A stretch of DNA of 64,000 nucleotides from Tolumonas osonensis (GCF_014202415.1 NZ_JACHGR010000004.1:124001-188000); one strand, 5' to 3'. Positions 11,696-21,711 are shown, counted from the first letter of the stretch. Notes: generated by a model from the letters alone, not told the origin. Made by a program: numbers and translations.

Positions 11696-11989
11696 ATGAA
11701 TTTAACAACCAAACAAAAGCAATATTTGAAAGGACTGGCTCATGACCTGAAACCAGTTGTCATGCTGGGTCAGCATGGACTGACTGAGGGTGTCCTGGCC
11801 GAGATTGATGCGGCACTAAACCATCATGAACTGATAAAAGTTAAAGTTTCTGCGGCTGACCGCGAAACCAAAAAATTGATTGTTGATGCCATTGTCCGTG
11901 AAACCAATGCTGTACAGGTGCAGGTTATGGGAAATGTGTTAACGCTGTTCCGTCCTTCAGAAGAAAAGAAAATCAGTCTTCCGAAGTAA
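11696..11989 (+). CDS. yhbY: Ribosome assembly RNA-binding protein YhbY (CRM domain)
   Basis: YhbY is a small CRM-domain protein associated with pre-50S particles. The 97-residue product is the usual length, with the single domain starting at LTTKQKQYLKGLAHDLKPVV and the GQHGLTEGV loop that matches the CRM GxxG motif. It is divergent from rlmE, as in E. coli, and probably monocistronic. Confidence 0.95.
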   Translation: MNLTTKQKQYLKGLAHDLKPVVMLGQHGLTEGVLAEIDAALNHHELIKVKVSAADRETKKLIVDAIVRETNAVQVQVMGNVLTLFRPSEEKKISLPK

Positions 11990-12001
11990 ATCCGATGACT
12001 A

Positions 12002-12025
12002 CGCCATCTGCAACCGCAGATGGCG
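12002..12025. terminator. Hairpin between convergent yhbY and greA
   Basis: CGCCATCTGC and GCAGATGGCG form a 10-bp stem with a 4-base loop, 13 bases past yhbY and 17 bases past greA. There is no clear T tract on either side, so it may be a weak bidirectional terminator or only stabilise mRNA ends. Confidence 0.55.
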
Positions 12026-12041
12026 CAGAACTACCGGATAA

Positions 12042-12518
12042 TCAGATATATTCAACCTGAATAATTTCGAAGTCTACCTTACCAGCCGGTGTAGCAATGA
12101 TTGCCACATCATCCACTTCTTTACCGATCAATCCCCGGGCAATCGGAGAGTTGATTGAAAGCAGTCCGGCTTTGATATCCGATTCATCATCACCAACGAT
12201 ACGATAAGTAATTTCTTCTTCGGTATCACATTTCACTACCGTCACTGTCGCACCGAAAATAACACGACCATTGTTTGGCAATTTGGTGATATCAATGATC
12301 TGGGCTTTTGACAACTTGGCCTCAATTTCCTGAATACGGCCCTCACAGAAACCCTGTTGTTCACGTGCCGCATGGTATTCGGCATTTTCCTTCAGATCTC
12401 CGTGTTCACGGGCCTCTGCGATAGCCTGAATGATTTGCGGACGTTGTACTGTCTTCAGATAGTCGAGTTCTTCGCGTAATTTCTCCGCGCCGCGCACGGT
12501 CATTGGAGTCTGATTCAT
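12042..12518 (-). CDS. greA: Transcription elongation factor GreA
   Basis: GreA enters the secondary channel of RNA polymerase and stimulates cleavage of backtracked RNA. The 158-residue product is full length. The N-terminal coiled coil contains the [19 protein letters not shown] tip with the acidic residues needed for cleavage. The C-terminal FKBP-like domain includes [10 protein letters not shown]. It lies downstream of dnaJ with a hairpin between them and so may have its own promoter. Confidence 0.97.
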   Translation of the reverse strand: MNQTPMTVRGAEKLREELDYLKTVQRPQIIQAIAEAREHGDLKENAEYHAAREQQGFCEGRIQEIEAKLSKAQIIDITKLPNNGRVIFGATVTVVKCDTEEEITYRIVGDDESDIKAGLLSINSPIARGLIGKEVDDVAIIATPAGKVDFEIIQVEYI

Positions 12519-12636
12519 AATCTTGGACCTAATCGTACTTTTTTAGCGTTAAAAACAACGCAAATAAGAAAAGATGATACGAACATAAAATTCATATCAT
12601 CTCACTACAAAAATGGAATGTCCGACTATACATCAG

Positions 12637-12661
12637 CACCTGCCTGAAACAAACAGGTGCC
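12637..12661 (-). terminator. Hairpin after dnaJ
   Basis: GCACCTG and CAGGTGC form a 7-bp stem just past the dnaJ stop on the minus strand. There is no T tract, so its termination strength is uncertain. Confidence 0.4.
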
Positions 12662-12668
12662 GGTATTT

Positions 12669-13799
12669 TTAGCCTGTCAGATCATCAAAGAATCGTTTGA
12701 CACCCTCAAAGAATCCATCTGCTTTCGGTTTATGTGTTTTCACACCGGAACCATTCAGCGAATCCTCAAGCTGTTTCAACAATTCTTTTTGTTCATCACT
12801 GAGTTTGACGGGAGTCTCAACCACCGCTTTGCAGAGCAAATCACCCTCTGTGCCTGAACGCAATGAGCGAACACCTTTGCCTCGCATACGGAACATCCGG
12901 CCAGTCTGTGTTTCAGACGGGATCTTCAGCATCACCCGGCCGTCCAGGGTTGGCACGGCAACTTCGCCACCCAGTGCTGCAGTAGTAAAGCTGATTGGAA
13001 TTTCACAGTACAGGTTATTACCATCACGGACAAAAATCGGATGGTCTTTTACATGCACCTGTACATATAAGTCACCAGCCGGAGCACCAAATTCGCCAGC
13101 CTCACCCTCACCCGCTAAGCGAATGCGATCACCGGTATCCACACCGGCCGGGATTTTAACTGACAAGGTCTTGGTTTTCTGAACACGACCATCGCCATGG
13201 CATTTACGGCAAGGATCGGTAATGATCTTGCCTTTACCATGACAGTGCGGACAGGCTTGTGTTACGGCAAAGAAACCTTGACGCATCTGAACCTGGCCGG
13301 AACCATGACAGGTCGGACAGGTCTGTGCAGACGTACCGGAACGGGCGCCTGAACCATGGCATTCGTCACATTCAACCAGGGTCGGTACTTTGATTTCCTT
13401 GCTAACACCACGGACAGCCTCTTCCAGCGTCAGTTCCATGTTGTAACGAAGATCGGCACCTCGTGCTGCGCGCTGGCTACGACGGCCACCGCCGAAAATA
13501 TCACCAAAGATATCACCGAAGACATCGCCAAAGTCCGCACCACCACCGAAACCACCTGGCCCAGCCTGATTTGGATCCACGCCAGCATGACCGAATTTGT
13601 CATAAGCAGCTCGTTTCTGCGCATCCGTCAGAATTTCATAAGCTTCTTTGACTTCTTTGAATTTTTCTTCTGCTTCCGGATTATCAGGATTGCGATCAGG
13701 ATGGTATTTCATCGCCAGCCGTTTATAGGCTTTTTTGATTTCGCGCTCATCGGCAGAGCGTTCAACCCCTAATATTTCGTAATAATCTCGCTTTGCCAT
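12669..13799 (-). CDS. dnaJ: Chaperone protein DnaJ
   Basis: DnaJ is the Hsp40 partner that stimulates DnaK ATPase and delivers substrates. The 376-residue product has the J domain with HPD ([18 protein letters not shown]), a Gly/Phe-rich linker (about 75-105) and four CxxCxGxG zinc repeats ([32 protein letters not shown]). A C-terminal substrate-binding region follows. It is downstream of dnaK, with an intergenic hairpin that may set the DnaK:DnaJ ratio. Confidence 0.98.
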   Translation of the reverse strand: MAKRDYYEILGVERSADEREIKKAYKRLAMKYHPDRNPDNPEAEEKFKEVKEAYEILTDAQKRAAYDKFGHAGVDPNQAGPGGFGGGADFGDVFGDIFGDIFGGGRRSQRAARGADLRYNMELTLEEAVRGVSKEIKVPTLVECDECHGSGARSGTSAQTCPTCHGSGQVQMRQGFFAVTQACPHCHGKGKIITDPCRKCHGDGRVQKTKTLSVKIPAGVDTGDRIRLAGEGEAGEFGAPAGDLYVQVHVKDHPIFVRDGNNLYCEIPISFTTAALGGEVAVPTLDGRVMLKIPSETQTGRMFRMRGKGVRSLRSGTEGDLLCKAVVETPVKLSDEQKELLKQLEDSLNGSGVKTHKPKADGFFEGVKRFFDDLTG

Positions 13800-13830
13800 A
13801 GTGAATTATCCATACCTTTTGGATAGACAG

Positions 13831-13860
13831 ACGGGCGTTGGTTACCCAACCAACGCCCGT
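13831..13860 (-). terminator. Perfect hairpin in the dnaK-dnaJ intergenic region
   Basis: ACGGGCGTTGG and CCAACGCCCGT form an 11-bp perfect stem with an 8-base loop. No T tract follows, so it is more likely an mRNA-processing or partial attenuation element inside the dnaKJ operon than a full terminator. Confidence 0.55.
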
Positions 13861-13885
13861 GATTACTGTCAGTAATGGTTAATGC

Positions 13886-15811
13886 TTATTTTTTGTCGTC
13901 TTTAACTTCTTCAAATTCAGCATCAACAACATCATCATGAGACTTATTACCGGAAGCATCTTTACCAGCGTCAGCACCCTGATGAGCATGCTGATGTTGC
14001 TGAGCCTGCTGTTGCGCAAGTTCCATCAGTTTCTGAGATGCAGTCATCAGCTCCTGTTGTTTTGCCTCAATAGCAGCCTTGTCATCACCTTTAACCGCGT
14101 CTTCCAGCGCTTTAACTGCGGCTTCGATCTTCGCTTTTTCATCCGCCGGCAATGCATCACCAGCTTCGGTGATCTGCTTACGGGTGGCGTGAATCAGCGC
14201 ATCAGCGTGGTTACGGGCCTGAACCAGTTCTTCAAATTTCTTATCTTCGGCAGCATTGGCTTCCGCTTCACGCACCATACGTTCAATTTCATCGTCTGAC
14301 AGACCAGAAGATGCCTGAATGGTGATGTTCTGTTCTTTACCGGTATCTTTATCTTTTGCACCTACATGCAGAATGCCGTCAGCGTCAATATCGAAGGTCA
14401 CTTCGATTTGCGGCAAACCACGTGGCGCAGGACGAATACCTTCCAGGTTGAACTGACCCAGTGATTTGTTGTCTGATGCACGTTTACGCTCACCTTGCAG
14501 CACATGAATAGTTACCGCAGACTGGTTATCGTCAGCCGTGGAGAACACCTGTGATTTCTTGGTAGGAATCGTGGTGTTTTTCTCAATCAGCGTGGTCATC
14601 ACACTACCCATGGTTTCGATACCCAGAGACAGTGGAGTCACGTCCAGCAACAGTACGTCATGTTTTTCACCGGCCAGTACGCCACCCTGGATTGCTGCGC
14701 CCATCGCGACTGCTTCGTCAGGGTTTACGTCTTTACGTGGCTCTTTACCAAAGAAATCTGCAACTGCCTTCTGAACCATAGGCATACGAGTCTGACCACC
14801 CACCAGAATGATGTCGTCCAGTTCGTTGACTGACAGACCAGCGTCTTTCAGTGCAATTTTCAGTGGTTCAATCGATTGTTTCACCAGATCTTCAACCAGT
14901 GATTCCAGTTTGGCTCGGGTTACTTTGATGTTCATGTGCTTAGGACCAGTTGCATCTGCGGTGATGTACGGCAGGTTTACTTCGGTCTGCTGAGCAGATG
15001 ACAGTTCGATTTTCGCTTTCTCAGCCGCATCTTTCAGACGTTGCAGAGCCAGCTGATCTTTACGCAGATCAATACCCTGTTCACGTTTGAACTCATCAAC
15101 CAGATAGTTGATCAGACGGTTATCAAAGTCTTCACCACCCAGGTGGGTGTTACCATTGGTTGACAATACTTCGAAGGTTTTCTCGCCATCGATTTCGATG
15201 ATAGAGATATCGAATGTACCGCCACCCAGGTCATAAACTGCGATTTTGCTTTCGCCTTTAACTTTGTTAACACCGTAGGCAAATGCAGCCGCTGTTGGTT
15301 CGTTGATGATACGTTTTACATCCAGACCCGCGATACGACCGGCATCTTTGGTCGCCTGACGCTGCGCATCGTTAAAATAAGCAGGCACAGTGATAACCGC
15401 TTCGGTTACTGGCTCGCCCAGGAAATCTTCAGCAGTTTTCTTCATTTTTTTCAGCACTTCGGCTGAAATCTGTGGCGCAGCCAGTTTGCGGCCTTTTACA
15501 TCTACCCAAGCATCGCCGTTATCGGCACGGACGATATCAAATGGCATGATTTTAATATCACGCTGTACTTCTTCATCCTCATAACGACGGCCGATCAGTC
15601 GTTTGATCGCATACAGGGTGTTTTTCGGGTTTGTTACTGCCTGGCGTTTAGCAGGCTGACCTACCAGAATTTCGCCGTCATCGGTGTAGGCGATGATAGA
15701 AGGAGTTGTACGATCGCCTTCCGAGTTTTCAATAACACGAGCATGGTCACCATCCAGAATAGCTACGCAAGAGTTGGTGGTGCCCAGGTCAATACCGATG
15801 ATCTTACCCAT
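13886..15811 (-). CDS. dnaK: Chaperone protein DnaK (Hsp70)
   Basis: DnaK is the ATP-dependent Hsp70 chaperone. The 641-residue product starts [18 protein letters not shown] and carries the phosphate loops DLGGGTFD and VGGQTRMP, the interdomain linker [13 protein letters not shown], and a substrate-binding domain with lid. It ends in a Gln/His-rich stretch and the C-terminal acidic EEVKDDKK tail. A sigma-32 promoter lies 47 bases upstream. grpE is the next gene upstream in the same orientation with its own heat-shock promoter. Confidence 0.98.
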   Translation of the reverse strand: MGKIIGIDLGTTNSCVAILDGDHARVIENSEGDRTTPSIIAYTDDGEILVGQPAKRQAVTNPKNTLYAIKRLIGRRYEDEEVQRDIKIMPFDIVRADNGDAWVDVKGRKLAAPQISAEVLKKMKKTAEDFLGEPVTEAVITVPAYFNDAQRQATKDAGRIAGLDVKRIINEPTAAAFAYGVNKVKGESKIAVYDLGGGTFDISIIEIDGEKTFEVLSTNGNTHLGGEDFDNRLINYLVDEFKREQGIDLRKDQLALQRLKDAAEKAKIELSSAQQTEVNLPYITADATGPKHMNIKVTRAKLESLVEDLVKQSIEPLKIALKDAGLSVNELDDIILVGGQTRMPMVQKAVADFFGKEPRKDVNPDEAVAMGAAIQGGVLAGEKHDVLLLDVTPLSLGIETMGSVMTTLIEKNTTIPTKKSQVFSTADDNQSAVTIHVLQGERKRASDNKSLGQFNLEGIRPAPRGLPQIEVTFDIDADGILHVGAKDKDTGKEQNITIQASSGLSDDEIERMVREAEANAAEDKKFEELVQARNHADALIHATRKQITEAGDALPADEKAKIEAAVKALEDAVKGDDKAAIEAKQQELMTASQKLMELAQQQAQQHQHAHQGADAGKDASGNKSHDDVVDAEFEEVKDDKK

Positions 15812-15857
15812 TTGATATGTCTCCAGAAATTTTTACTACTGCTAAACCGTTATCATT

Positions 15858-15887
15858 TATGTGGGGATGACGTTTTCAATTTTCAAG
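15858..15887 (-). promoter_or_regulatory. Sigma-32 promoter for dnaK
   Basis: On the minus strand CTTGAAA (15881-15887) is followed after 14 bases by CCCCACATA (15858-15866). The -35 element is a perfect match to the heat-shock consensus. Confidence 0.85.
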
Positions 15888-15961
15888 TTCGCCCACAAAA
15901 CGGCATTGTCTGTTATATGGTGTTTCCCTTTTGTCTATTCAAGGGGAAACTCAAATTAAAC

Positions 15962-16546
15962 TTAGGCGTCAGCCGGTGCTTTGCTGACCATAACCATAGC
16001 CGGACGGATAACCCGTCCATTCAGTTCATAACCTTTTTGCATGACAGCGATGACGGTATTTGGCGCTACATCGGCATTTTCAACCATGCTCATGGCCTGA
16101 TGCTGATTTGGATCAAATGACTGCCCCTGCGGGTCAATGGCGATAACACCAAATTTGGCCACACTGTTTGCCATGGATTTCAGTGTCAGCTCAACGCCTT
16201 CCAGCAAAGGTTTCACTGCCTCATTCTGTTTGTCGGCAACCTGTATAGTCCGCTCGAGATTATCCAGTACAGGCAATAATTCAGTGGCAAACTTTTCCAA
16301 GGCAAATTTATGCGCTTTCTCAATGTCTAATGTTGTACGACGGCGCAGGTTTTCCATTTCAGCGACAGTGCGCAAGGCACGATCTTTTTCTTCCGCAGCC
16401 ACGCTATTGGCCTGTTCCAGCTTTTGCTCCAGATCAACAACGTAGGCAGGGTCAATGGCAGCCCCCTCAATAGCGATAGTTTCCTGTTGCTCTGCAGCCT
16501 GATTTTCCTGATTAACGGATTCCTGAACTTGTTCCTGATTAGTCAT
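15962..16546 (-). CDS. grpE: Nucleotide exchange factor GrpE
   Basis: GrpE releases ADP from DnaK. The 194-residue product has an acidic, Gln/Glu-rich disordered N-terminus, a long coiled coil (about 30-90) and the C-terminal beta domain with the family signature [14 protein letters not shown]. It is upstream of dnaK with 150 bases between them that hold the dnaK promoter, and is divergent from nadK, as in E. coli. Confidence 0.97.
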   Translation of the reverse strand: MTNQEQVQESVNQENQAAEQQETIAIEGAAIDPAYVVDLEQKLEQANSVAAEEKDRALRTVAEMENLRRRTTLDIEKAHKFALEKFATELLPVLDNLERTIQVADKQNEAVKPLLEGVELTLKSMANSVAKFGVIAIDPQGQSFDPNQHQAMSMVENADVAPNTVIAVMQKGYELNGRVIRPAMVMVSKAPADA

Positions 16547-16577
16547 CTTTCACTACCTGAAGTTACGCAATGGCACA

Positions 16578-16606
16578 AATATGGGGATGGCATTGGTATT
16601 TTCAAG
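16578..16606 (-). promoter_or_regulatory. Sigma-32 promoter for grpE
   Basis: On the minus strand CTTGAAA (16600-16606) is followed after 13 bases by CCCCATATT (16578-16586), an almost perfect heat-shock promoter about 30 bases before the grpE start. Confidence 0.87.
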
Positions 16607-16691
16607 AGGATATTTTTCATCTGCAGGTAATTTATTGGTTCAGCAGGGAAAAGAGTTATACTGAGACCATAATAATTTCCGGAACAAACCC

Positions 16692-17576
16692 ATGTCTCAG
16701 GCTTTTCGTACGCTGGCCTTAATCGGCAAGACAAACAATGATGAAGTTAATCAGACTATCGCAGCATTGTATGAATTCCTGCGGGCACAAGGTTACGAAG
16801 TCCTTACCGAGAGCAGACTTGCACGGCAATTACCATGTCCGCCAGAAGATTGTATGGATATCGTAGAACTCGGTAAAAGTGCTGATCTGGCTATTGTTGT
16901 CGGTGGTGATGGACATATGTTGGGGGCGGCCCGGGTCCTTGCTCGTTATGATGTACCGGTCATTGGTGTTAACCGTGGTAATCTGGGTTTCCTGACGGAT
17001 TTATCACCGCATGATTTCAAAGCCTCTCTGCAACAGGTGCTCTCCGGCGATTATCAGACTGAACACCGCTTTTTACTGGAAACAATCATCTATCGCCATG
17101 GCGAACCTAAATCGTCCAACACCGCGCTCAATGAAGCCGTTCTGCATCCGGGCAAAATAGCGCACATGATTGAATATTCTGTCTATATTGATGACAGTTT
17201 TGTCTTTAGTCAGCGCGCCGATGGAATGATCGTTTCTACACCGACCGGATCAACCGCTTATGCCCTGTCAGCTGGCGGCCCCATACTGATGCCTCAACTG
17301 GATGTGATGACGCTGGTTCCCATGTTTCCGCATACATTGAGTTGCCGCCCTATCGTTATTGATGCTCACCGCCAGGTAAAACTGGTGATATCACCGGATA
17401 ATCCGGATGAGCAACTCCATGTGAGCTGTGATGGCCATGTCACGCTTTCTGTTCATCCGGGTGATGAAATCATTATTCGCCGTGCACCGCATCAGTTAAC
17501 GCTGCTGCATCCTAAAGATTACGATTATTTCAACGTATTACGCACAAAATTGGGATGGAGCAATCAACTGTTTTAA
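16692..17576 (+). CDS. nadK: NAD kinase
   Basis: NadK phosphorylates NAD to NADP. The 294-residue product has the [12 protein letters not shown] motif with the catalytic aspartate, the [11 protein letters not shown] motif, and [15 protein letters not shown] in the C-terminal domain. This is the usual length for the family. It is divergent from grpE and lies 89 bases before recN. Its last codons overlap a LexA box that belongs to the recN promoter. Confidence 0.97.
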   Translation: MSQAFRTLALIGKTNNDEVNQTIAALYEFLRAQGYEVLTESRLARQLPCPPEDCMDIVELGKSADLAIVVGGDGHMLGAARVLARYDVPVIGVNRGNLGFLTDLSPHDFKASLQQVLSGDYQTEHRFLLETIIYRHGEPKSSNTALNEAVLHPGKIAHMIEYSVYIDDSFVFSQRADGMIVSTPTGSTAYALSAGGPILMPQLDVMTLVPMFPHTLSCRPIVIDAHRQVKLVISPDNPDEQLHVSCDGHVTLSVHPGDEIIIRRAPHQLTLLHPKDYDYFNVLRTKLGWSNQLF

Positions 17577-17585
17577 TATACAGTA
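17566..17585 (+). promoter_or_regulatory. LexA (SOS) box 1 upstream of recN
   Basis: The core CTG-TTTTAATATA-CAG has exact CTG-N10-CAG geometry. It straddles the nadK stop codon (17574-17576) and ends 80 bases before the recN start. Confidence 0.8.
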
Positions 17586-17604
17586 AATTTATCTTCCGCC
17601 CCTT

Positions 17605-17624
17605 TACTGTATCTATATACAGTA
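17605..17624 (+). promoter_or_regulatory. LexA (SOS) box 2 upstream of recN
   Basis: The 20 bases TACTGTATCTATATACAGTA are nearly the consensus LexA operator. The box lies 41 bases before the recN ATG, where it would cover the promoter. Strong, paired boxes also precede E. coli recN. Confidence 0.92.
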
Positions 17625-17665
17625 TATACTCAAAGTCAGTCTATCTGCAGTGGAGCCTGCCCGGT

Positions 17666-19333
17666 ATGCTGACACAACTCACTATTCATAACTTTGCAAT
17701 TGTCCGATTTCTGGAACTGGATTTACGGGATGGCATGACCTGTGTTACCGGTGAAACCGGTGCCGGTAAATCAATCGCTATAGACGCTCTGGGCTTATGT
17801 CTTGGTGAACGGGCAGATGCCGGTATGTTGCGGTATGGTTCAGATAAAACAGAAATTATTGCCCGTTTCAATATTGAAAAAAACCCGCATGCGCAGCAAT
17901 GGTTACGAGCCAATGACCTTGATACGCAGGATGAATGTATTTTGCGCCGGGTCATTACCGTCGAAGGTCGTTCCCGTGCCTACATCAATGGAACCCCCGT
18001 TCCGCTGACCCAGTTAAAACAGCTGGGATCAACCCTGATCAATATTCATGGTCAACATGCACATCAGCTTTTGCTCAAACCAGAACATCAGCTGACCGTT
18101 CTGGATGCTTATGCCAATCACCAGGGACTACTGGATACAACCCGCCTGCATTATCAAAGCTGGCGTAGTCTGCATGCTGAGCGGCAACGTTTACGTCAGG
18201 CACAGGAACAGCGTCAGGCCCGGCTGCAACTTTTAGAGTATCAGGTACAAGAACTGGACGAGTTTGCATTACAACCTGGTGAATTTAATGAAATCGAAGC
18301 TGAACACACCCGGCTGGCAAACAGTGAGTCTCTGCTCAACGACAGCCAGTTTTGCCTGCAACTGCTGCACGATGGCGATGACGTCACCATCAATGTGTTA
18401 ATGCAGAATGTGCTGGATAAACTGGAAGGTTTGGGTGAAGTTGACCCCCGTCTGAAAAATGTCGCACAAATGCTGCAGGACGCACAGATCCAGATAGAAG
18501 AAAGTCATTATGAATTAAGAAGTTATCTTGAGAATATGGATATCGATCCGGCTCGTTTTACTGAGGTTGAAAACCGTCTTTCAAAAGCGATGGAGCTGGC
18601 GCGAAAACATCATGTAAAACCAGAAGAGTTGGTAGAAAAGCATTTTTCGCTACGCCAGGAACTTCAGGCACTGGGAGCTGCTGACGAACGCTTGCAGGAA
18701 TTAGCCGGCGCATTACAGCAGGCTCGCGAGGAGTACCTGGATGCAGCAACCAAACTATCTGCCAGCAGAAAACGCTATGCAGCAGAACTCAGCCAGCAAA
18801 TTACCGATCAGATTCAGCAACTGAACATGCCTGACGGGCGGTTAGAGTTTGTATTCCATCCTCAGGAAACACCGACCCCAACGGCATTAGGGCTGGATAT
18901 CCCCGAAATTCAGGTATCCACCAATCCGGGGCAACCTATGCAGGGATTGGCCAAAATCGCATCGGGCGGTGAATTGTCGCGGATCAGTTTGGCAATACAG
19001 GTGATTACCGCACAACGTGTAGCCACCCCTACCCTCATCTTTGATGAGGTCGATGTCGGGATCAGCGGCGGCACCGCCGCCATTGTCGGCAAGATGTTGA
19101 GAAAACTGGGTGAATCGACGCAGGTTTTAGTGGTAACACACTTACCGCAGGTTGCCGGTCATGGTCATCAGCAATATCTGGTTGCCAAACAAAACGACGG
19201 ACACCAGACGGAAACATCCATGCAGTTACTGGATCAGGAAATGCGGTTACATGAGCTGGCCCGTTTATTAGGTGGCGATCAGATCACATCCAATACACTG
19301 GCTAATGCTCGTGAATTACTGATCAGTGCCTAA
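17666..19333 (+). CDS. recN: DNA repair protein RecN
   Basis: RecN is an SMC-like ATPase for double-strand break repair and one of the most strongly SOS-induced proteins. The 555-residue product starts MLTQLTIHNFAIVRFLELDL, with Walker A GETGAGKS, a long coiled-coil middle (about 150-390), the ABC signature ASGGELSRISLAI and Walker B TLIFDEVDVGISGG. The open frame extends 37 residues upstream through the LexA boxes, but the ATG at 17666 matches the family N-terminus. Two LexA boxes directly upstream indicate SOS control. Confidence 0.97.
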   Translation: MLTQLTIHNFAIVRFLELDLRDGMTCVTGETGAGKSIAIDALGLCLGERADAGMLRYGSDKTEIIARFNIEKNPHAQQWLRANDLDTQDECILRRVITVEGRSRAYINGTPVPLTQLKQLGSTLINIHGQHAHQLLLKPEHQLTVLDAYANHQGLLDTTRLHYQSWRSLHAERQRLRQAQEQRQARLQLLEYQVQELDEFALQPGEFNEIEAEHTRLANSESLLNDSQFCLQLLHDGDDVTINVLMQNVLDKLEGLGEVDPRLKNVAQMLQDAQIQIEESHYELRSYLENMDIDPARFTEVENRLSKAMELARKHHVKPEELVEKHFSLRQELQALGAADERLQELAGALQQAREEYLDAATKLSASRKRYAAELSQQITDQIQQLNMPDGRLEFVFHPQETPTPTALGLDIPEIQVSTNPGQPMQGLAKIASGGELSRISLAIQVITAQRVATPTLIFDEVDVGISGGTAAIVGKMLRKLGESTQVLVVTHLPQVAGHGHQQYLVAKQNDGHQTETSMQLLDQEMRLHELARLLGGDQITSNTLANARELLISA

Positions 19334-19404
19334 CGCTTTCCCTGATGTTATTTACCCGCTATCATCAGGGCAGCTTAATTGACTGTCAGACAAGAAGAAC
19401 CGAC

Positions 19405-19749
19405 ATGCAAAATCGCAGCAAATGGATAGCGGCGCTGTTAGCCGGCGTGATGATGTCAGCCACGACTGGTTGTGTCTATCGTATTGATGTTCCACAAGGT
19501 AACTATGTCGAACAGAAACAGGTAGATCAACTGCGTGTGGGCATGACCCGTGAACAGGTGATCTACGTGATGGGCAGCCCGATGGTAACCGATCAGAATG
19601 ATCCCAACGTCTGGTATTACATTTATTATCTGAAACCAGGCTGGGATAAAGAAGAGCGTAAAGATATGCGACTCATGTTTAAAAATGATCGTCTGGCTGC
19701 AATTTCCGGTGACTTCCGTACCCCGCCAAATTTCTACAGACCGCTCTGA
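19405..19749 (+). CDS. bamE: Outer membrane protein assembly factor BamE (SmpA)
   Basis: BamE is a lipoprotein of the BAM complex that inserts beta-barrel proteins into the outer membrane. The 114-residue product starts MQNRSKWIAALLAGVMMSA and has a lipobox ATTGC, so the mature protein should begin at that cysteine. The domain motif QLRVGMTREQVIYVMGSP is present. The ATG at 19405 is preferred over an upstream start because it gives a proper signal peptide. It follows recN as in E. coli. Confidence 0.96.
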   Translation: MQNRSKWIAALLAGVMMSATTGCVYRIDVPQGNYVEQKQVDQLRVGMTREQVIYVMGSPMVTDQNDPNVWYYIYYLKPGWDKEERKDMRLMFKNDRLAAISGDFRTPPNFYRPL

Positions 19750-19770
19750 TTGACTGAGTTTGTCCGGAAT

Positions 19771-19800
19771 AAGCCGTCTTATATCGACGGCTTGTTTATT
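19771..19800. terminator. Bidirectional terminator between bamE and ratB
   Basis: AAGCCGTC and GACGGCTT pair around a 7-base loop, followed by a T-rich stretch on the plus strand. It serves convergent bamE and ratB. Confidence 0.7.
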
Positions 19801-20098
19801 TCAGTGACTGCAGTTTTGCCTTTTCTGCCCGCTGTCTGCGGATTTCCTTCGGATCAGCAAGCAATGGCCGGTATATTTCGATTCGGGTTGACCGCTCTAT
19901 TCGAGTGCTTAGCGCGACAGTCCGCCCGAACAATCCCACTTTATTCGTGGCTAAATCAATATCAGGATGCCGAGCCAAAATGCCTGACTCCCGGATAGCT
20001 TCTTCAACAGTAATGCCAGGATTAACTTTCACGGTCAACGTTGTCTGCTGCATAGGCAACGCATATACCACCTCAATCTGAATTCGTTCAGACACCAT
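19796..20098 (-). CDS. ratB: RnfH/RatB family ubiquitin-like protein
   Basis: This small beta-grasp (ubiquitin-like) protein of the UPF0125/RnfH family has no firmly known function and usually pairs with RatA. The 100-residue product starts MVSERIQIEVVYALPMQQTT. A strong GGAGG ribosome-binding site precedes the ATG at 20096-20098, so the longer upstream frame is not used. It overlaps the end of ratA by 11 bases, which implies translational coupling. Confidence 0.93.
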   Translation of the reverse strand: MVSERIQIEVVYALPMQQTTLTVKVNPGITVEEAIRESGILARHPDIDLATNKVGLFGRTVALSTRIERSTRIEIYRPLLADPKEIRRQRAEKAKLQSLK

Positions 20099-20522
20099 AC
20101 ACCTCCTTCGCACGCACGGTGAACGCTTGCACCATTGCACCTGTTAATTCTTTGAAAATCTTTCCGAAAGCCATTTCAATCAGATGTGATTTGAATTCGA
20201 ATTCCAAATCCAGTTCGATCTTGCACGCCTGCTCATCAAGCTCAATAAAGTGCCAGCATCCCTTCAGCATTTTAAAAGGCCCGTCGACCAGTTCCATATC
20301 AATGGTTTTATTGGCTGTCAGTGTATTACGCGTTGTAAACGTCTTATGAATCCCGGCTTTAGAAACGCCAACCTCGGCCAGCATGTGGGTGCCTGATTGC
20401 TCCAACACTTTTCCTGCCACACAGCCCGGCAGGAAAGCAGGATAAGCTTCTACATCATTGACCAATCTGAACATTTGCTCTGCACTGAACATGACCAGTG
20501 CACTGCGGTTAACTCGCGCCAT
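20088..20522 (-). CDS. ratA: RatA family ribosome-association toxin / coenzyme Q-binding START protein
   Basis: RatA has a START-like (polyketide cyclase/COQ10) domain. In E. coli it was reported to block 70S subunit association; homologues also bind quinones. The 144-residue product begins MARVNRSALVMFSAEQMFRL and contains LVNDVEAYPAFLPGCV and VDGPFKMLKGCWHF. It is the first gene of the ratA-ratB pair and divergent from smpB-ssrA, the standard gammaproteobacterial arrangement. Confidence 0.94.
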   Translation of the reverse strand: MARVNRSALVMFSAEQMFRLVNDVEAYPAFLPGCVAGKVLEQSGTHMLAEVGVSKAGIHKTFTTRNTLTANKTIDMELVDGPFKMLKGCWHFIELDEQACKIELDLEFEFKSHLIEMAFGKIFKELTGAMVQAFTVRAKEVYGV

Positions 20523-20653
20523 AGTGACTCCTTTTAACCGGCTTATTCTAACATGGCGACGTGACCAAGCACTAAACCTGAGTGGCTTTGGTTTTACAGC
20601 AAAAATACAAGACGTATAATGGAACGCTTGAATTTATAAAAGGTTTCAGCGAC

Positions 20654-21136
20654 ATGAGTAAAAACAAAACAAAGAAAGGCGGTGACAGTACTATCGCGCT
20701 GAACAAAAAAGCCCGCCATGAATATTTTATCGAAGACAAATATGAAGCCGGCCTTGCGCTTCAGGGCTGGGAAGTTAAATCGTTACGGGCAGGTAAAGCC
20801 AATATCGGTGACAGTTATGTGCTGGTTCAGAACGGTGAAGCCTTTCTGTTCGGCGCTACAATTACTCCGCTGAATGTAGCATCAACTCATGTTGTCTGTG
20901 ACCCGACCCGGATTCGTAAATTACTGCTACAAAAACGCGAACTCGAACGCCTGATTGGGCTGGTCGAGCGTCAGGGCTATACGCTGATTCCTTTATCCAT
21001 GTACTGGAGCCGGGCCTGGGTCAAAGTCGAGATCGGTTTAGCTAAAGGTAAGAAAGAACACGATAAACGTGAAGACCTGAAAGAACGTGAGTGGCAACGA
21101 GATAAAGATCGCATGATGAAAAACAAAGGCAGATGA
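20654..21136 (+). CDS. smpB: SsrA-binding protein SmpB
   Basis: SmpB binds tmRNA and brings it to stalled ribosomes. The 160-residue product starts [20 protein letters not shown], with the OB-fold core ([21 protein letters not shown]) and the basic C-terminal tail needed for decoding ([16 protein letters not shown]). A longer frame starts 24 residues upstream, but the ATG at 20654 fits the family. Its partner RNA, ssrA, starts 46 bases downstream. Confidence 0.97.
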   Translation: MSKNKTKKGGDSTIALNKKARHEYFIEDKYEAGLALQGWEVKSLRAGKANIGDSYVLVQNGEAFLFGATITPLNVASTHVVCDPTRIRKLLLQKRELERLIGLVERQGYTLIPLSMYWSRAWVKVEIGLAKGKKEHDKREDLKEREWQRDKDRMMKNKGR

Positions 21137-21181
21137 TCTTGGACTGCTTCTGTTTATCAGGTATAGTTACAGTAACACATT

Positions 21182-21542
21182 GGGGCTGATTCTGGATTCG
21201 ACGGGACACTCGAAACCCAAGGTGCATGCCGAGGTGCGGTAGGCCTCGTTAACAAACCGCAAAAAAATAGTCGCAAACGACGAAACCTACGCTTTAGCAG
21301 CTTAATAACCTGCTCGAAGCCCTTCTACCCTAACTTGCTGGTGACTTAGGGAATCGGAAGGTCATCCTTCACCGGATCGCGTGGAAGTCCTGCCTGGGGC
21401 GGAAGCGTTAAAACCAATCAGGCTAGTCATTCAGTGGCGTGTCGGTCCGCAGCTGGGTGGCGAATGTAAAGACTCGACTAAGCATGTAGTACTGAGGATG
21501 TAGGTTTTTCGGACGCGGGTTCAAATCCCGCCAGCTCCACCA
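21182..21542 (+). ncRNA. ssrA: Transfer-messenger RNA (tmRNA)
   Basis: The 361-base gene starts GGGGCTGATTCTGGATTCGA and ends with GGTTCAAATCCCGCCAGCTC plus CACCA. The tag reading frame (21273-21305) encodes ANDETYALAA followed by stop codons. It works with SmpB to rescue stalled ribosomes. Its tRNA-like 3' end is a common integration site, and here a P4-type integrase gene follows at once, so 21542 marks the left island junction. Confidence 0.98.
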
Positions 21543-21575
21543 AATACTTGTACGAAGCAGTACAAAGAAACACAA

Positions 21576-21610
21576 AAACCCGCGTAGCATAAGGCTTCGT
21601 GGGTTTTTTC
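21576..21610 (+). terminator. Rho-independent terminator after ssrA
   Basis: AAACCCGCG and CGTGGGTTT pair and are followed by a T tract, 33 bases beyond the ssrA CCA. It lies on the island side of the junction, so it probably came with the element. Confidence 0.8.
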
Positions 21611-21652
21611 TTATCTGATGATGTCCAATCCGATACATTGAAATCCAACCTA

Positions 21653-21711
21653 TTTAGGCATACGCTTAGGCATATCCCATCGATATGCCTAAAGGTCGTA
21701 TGCCTATGCCT
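21653..21711. repeat. Repeated TTAGGCAT/ATGCCTAA motifs, candidate integrase arm sites
   Basis: Within 59 bases, TTAGGCA occurs twice directly, followed by ATGCCTAA, ATGCCT and ATGCCTA in inverted orientation. They overlap the first codons of the integrase. Clustered short repeats between an att core and an integrase start are typical of arm-type binding sites and could also let the integrase repress itself. A nearly identical motif pair lies at 60713-60733 near the right end. Confidence 0.55.

Noticed and set aside
19750-19998. Plus-strand open frame after bamE
   Set aside because: It starts inside a terminator and runs antisense to ratB, which has a strong GGAGG site and a family match.
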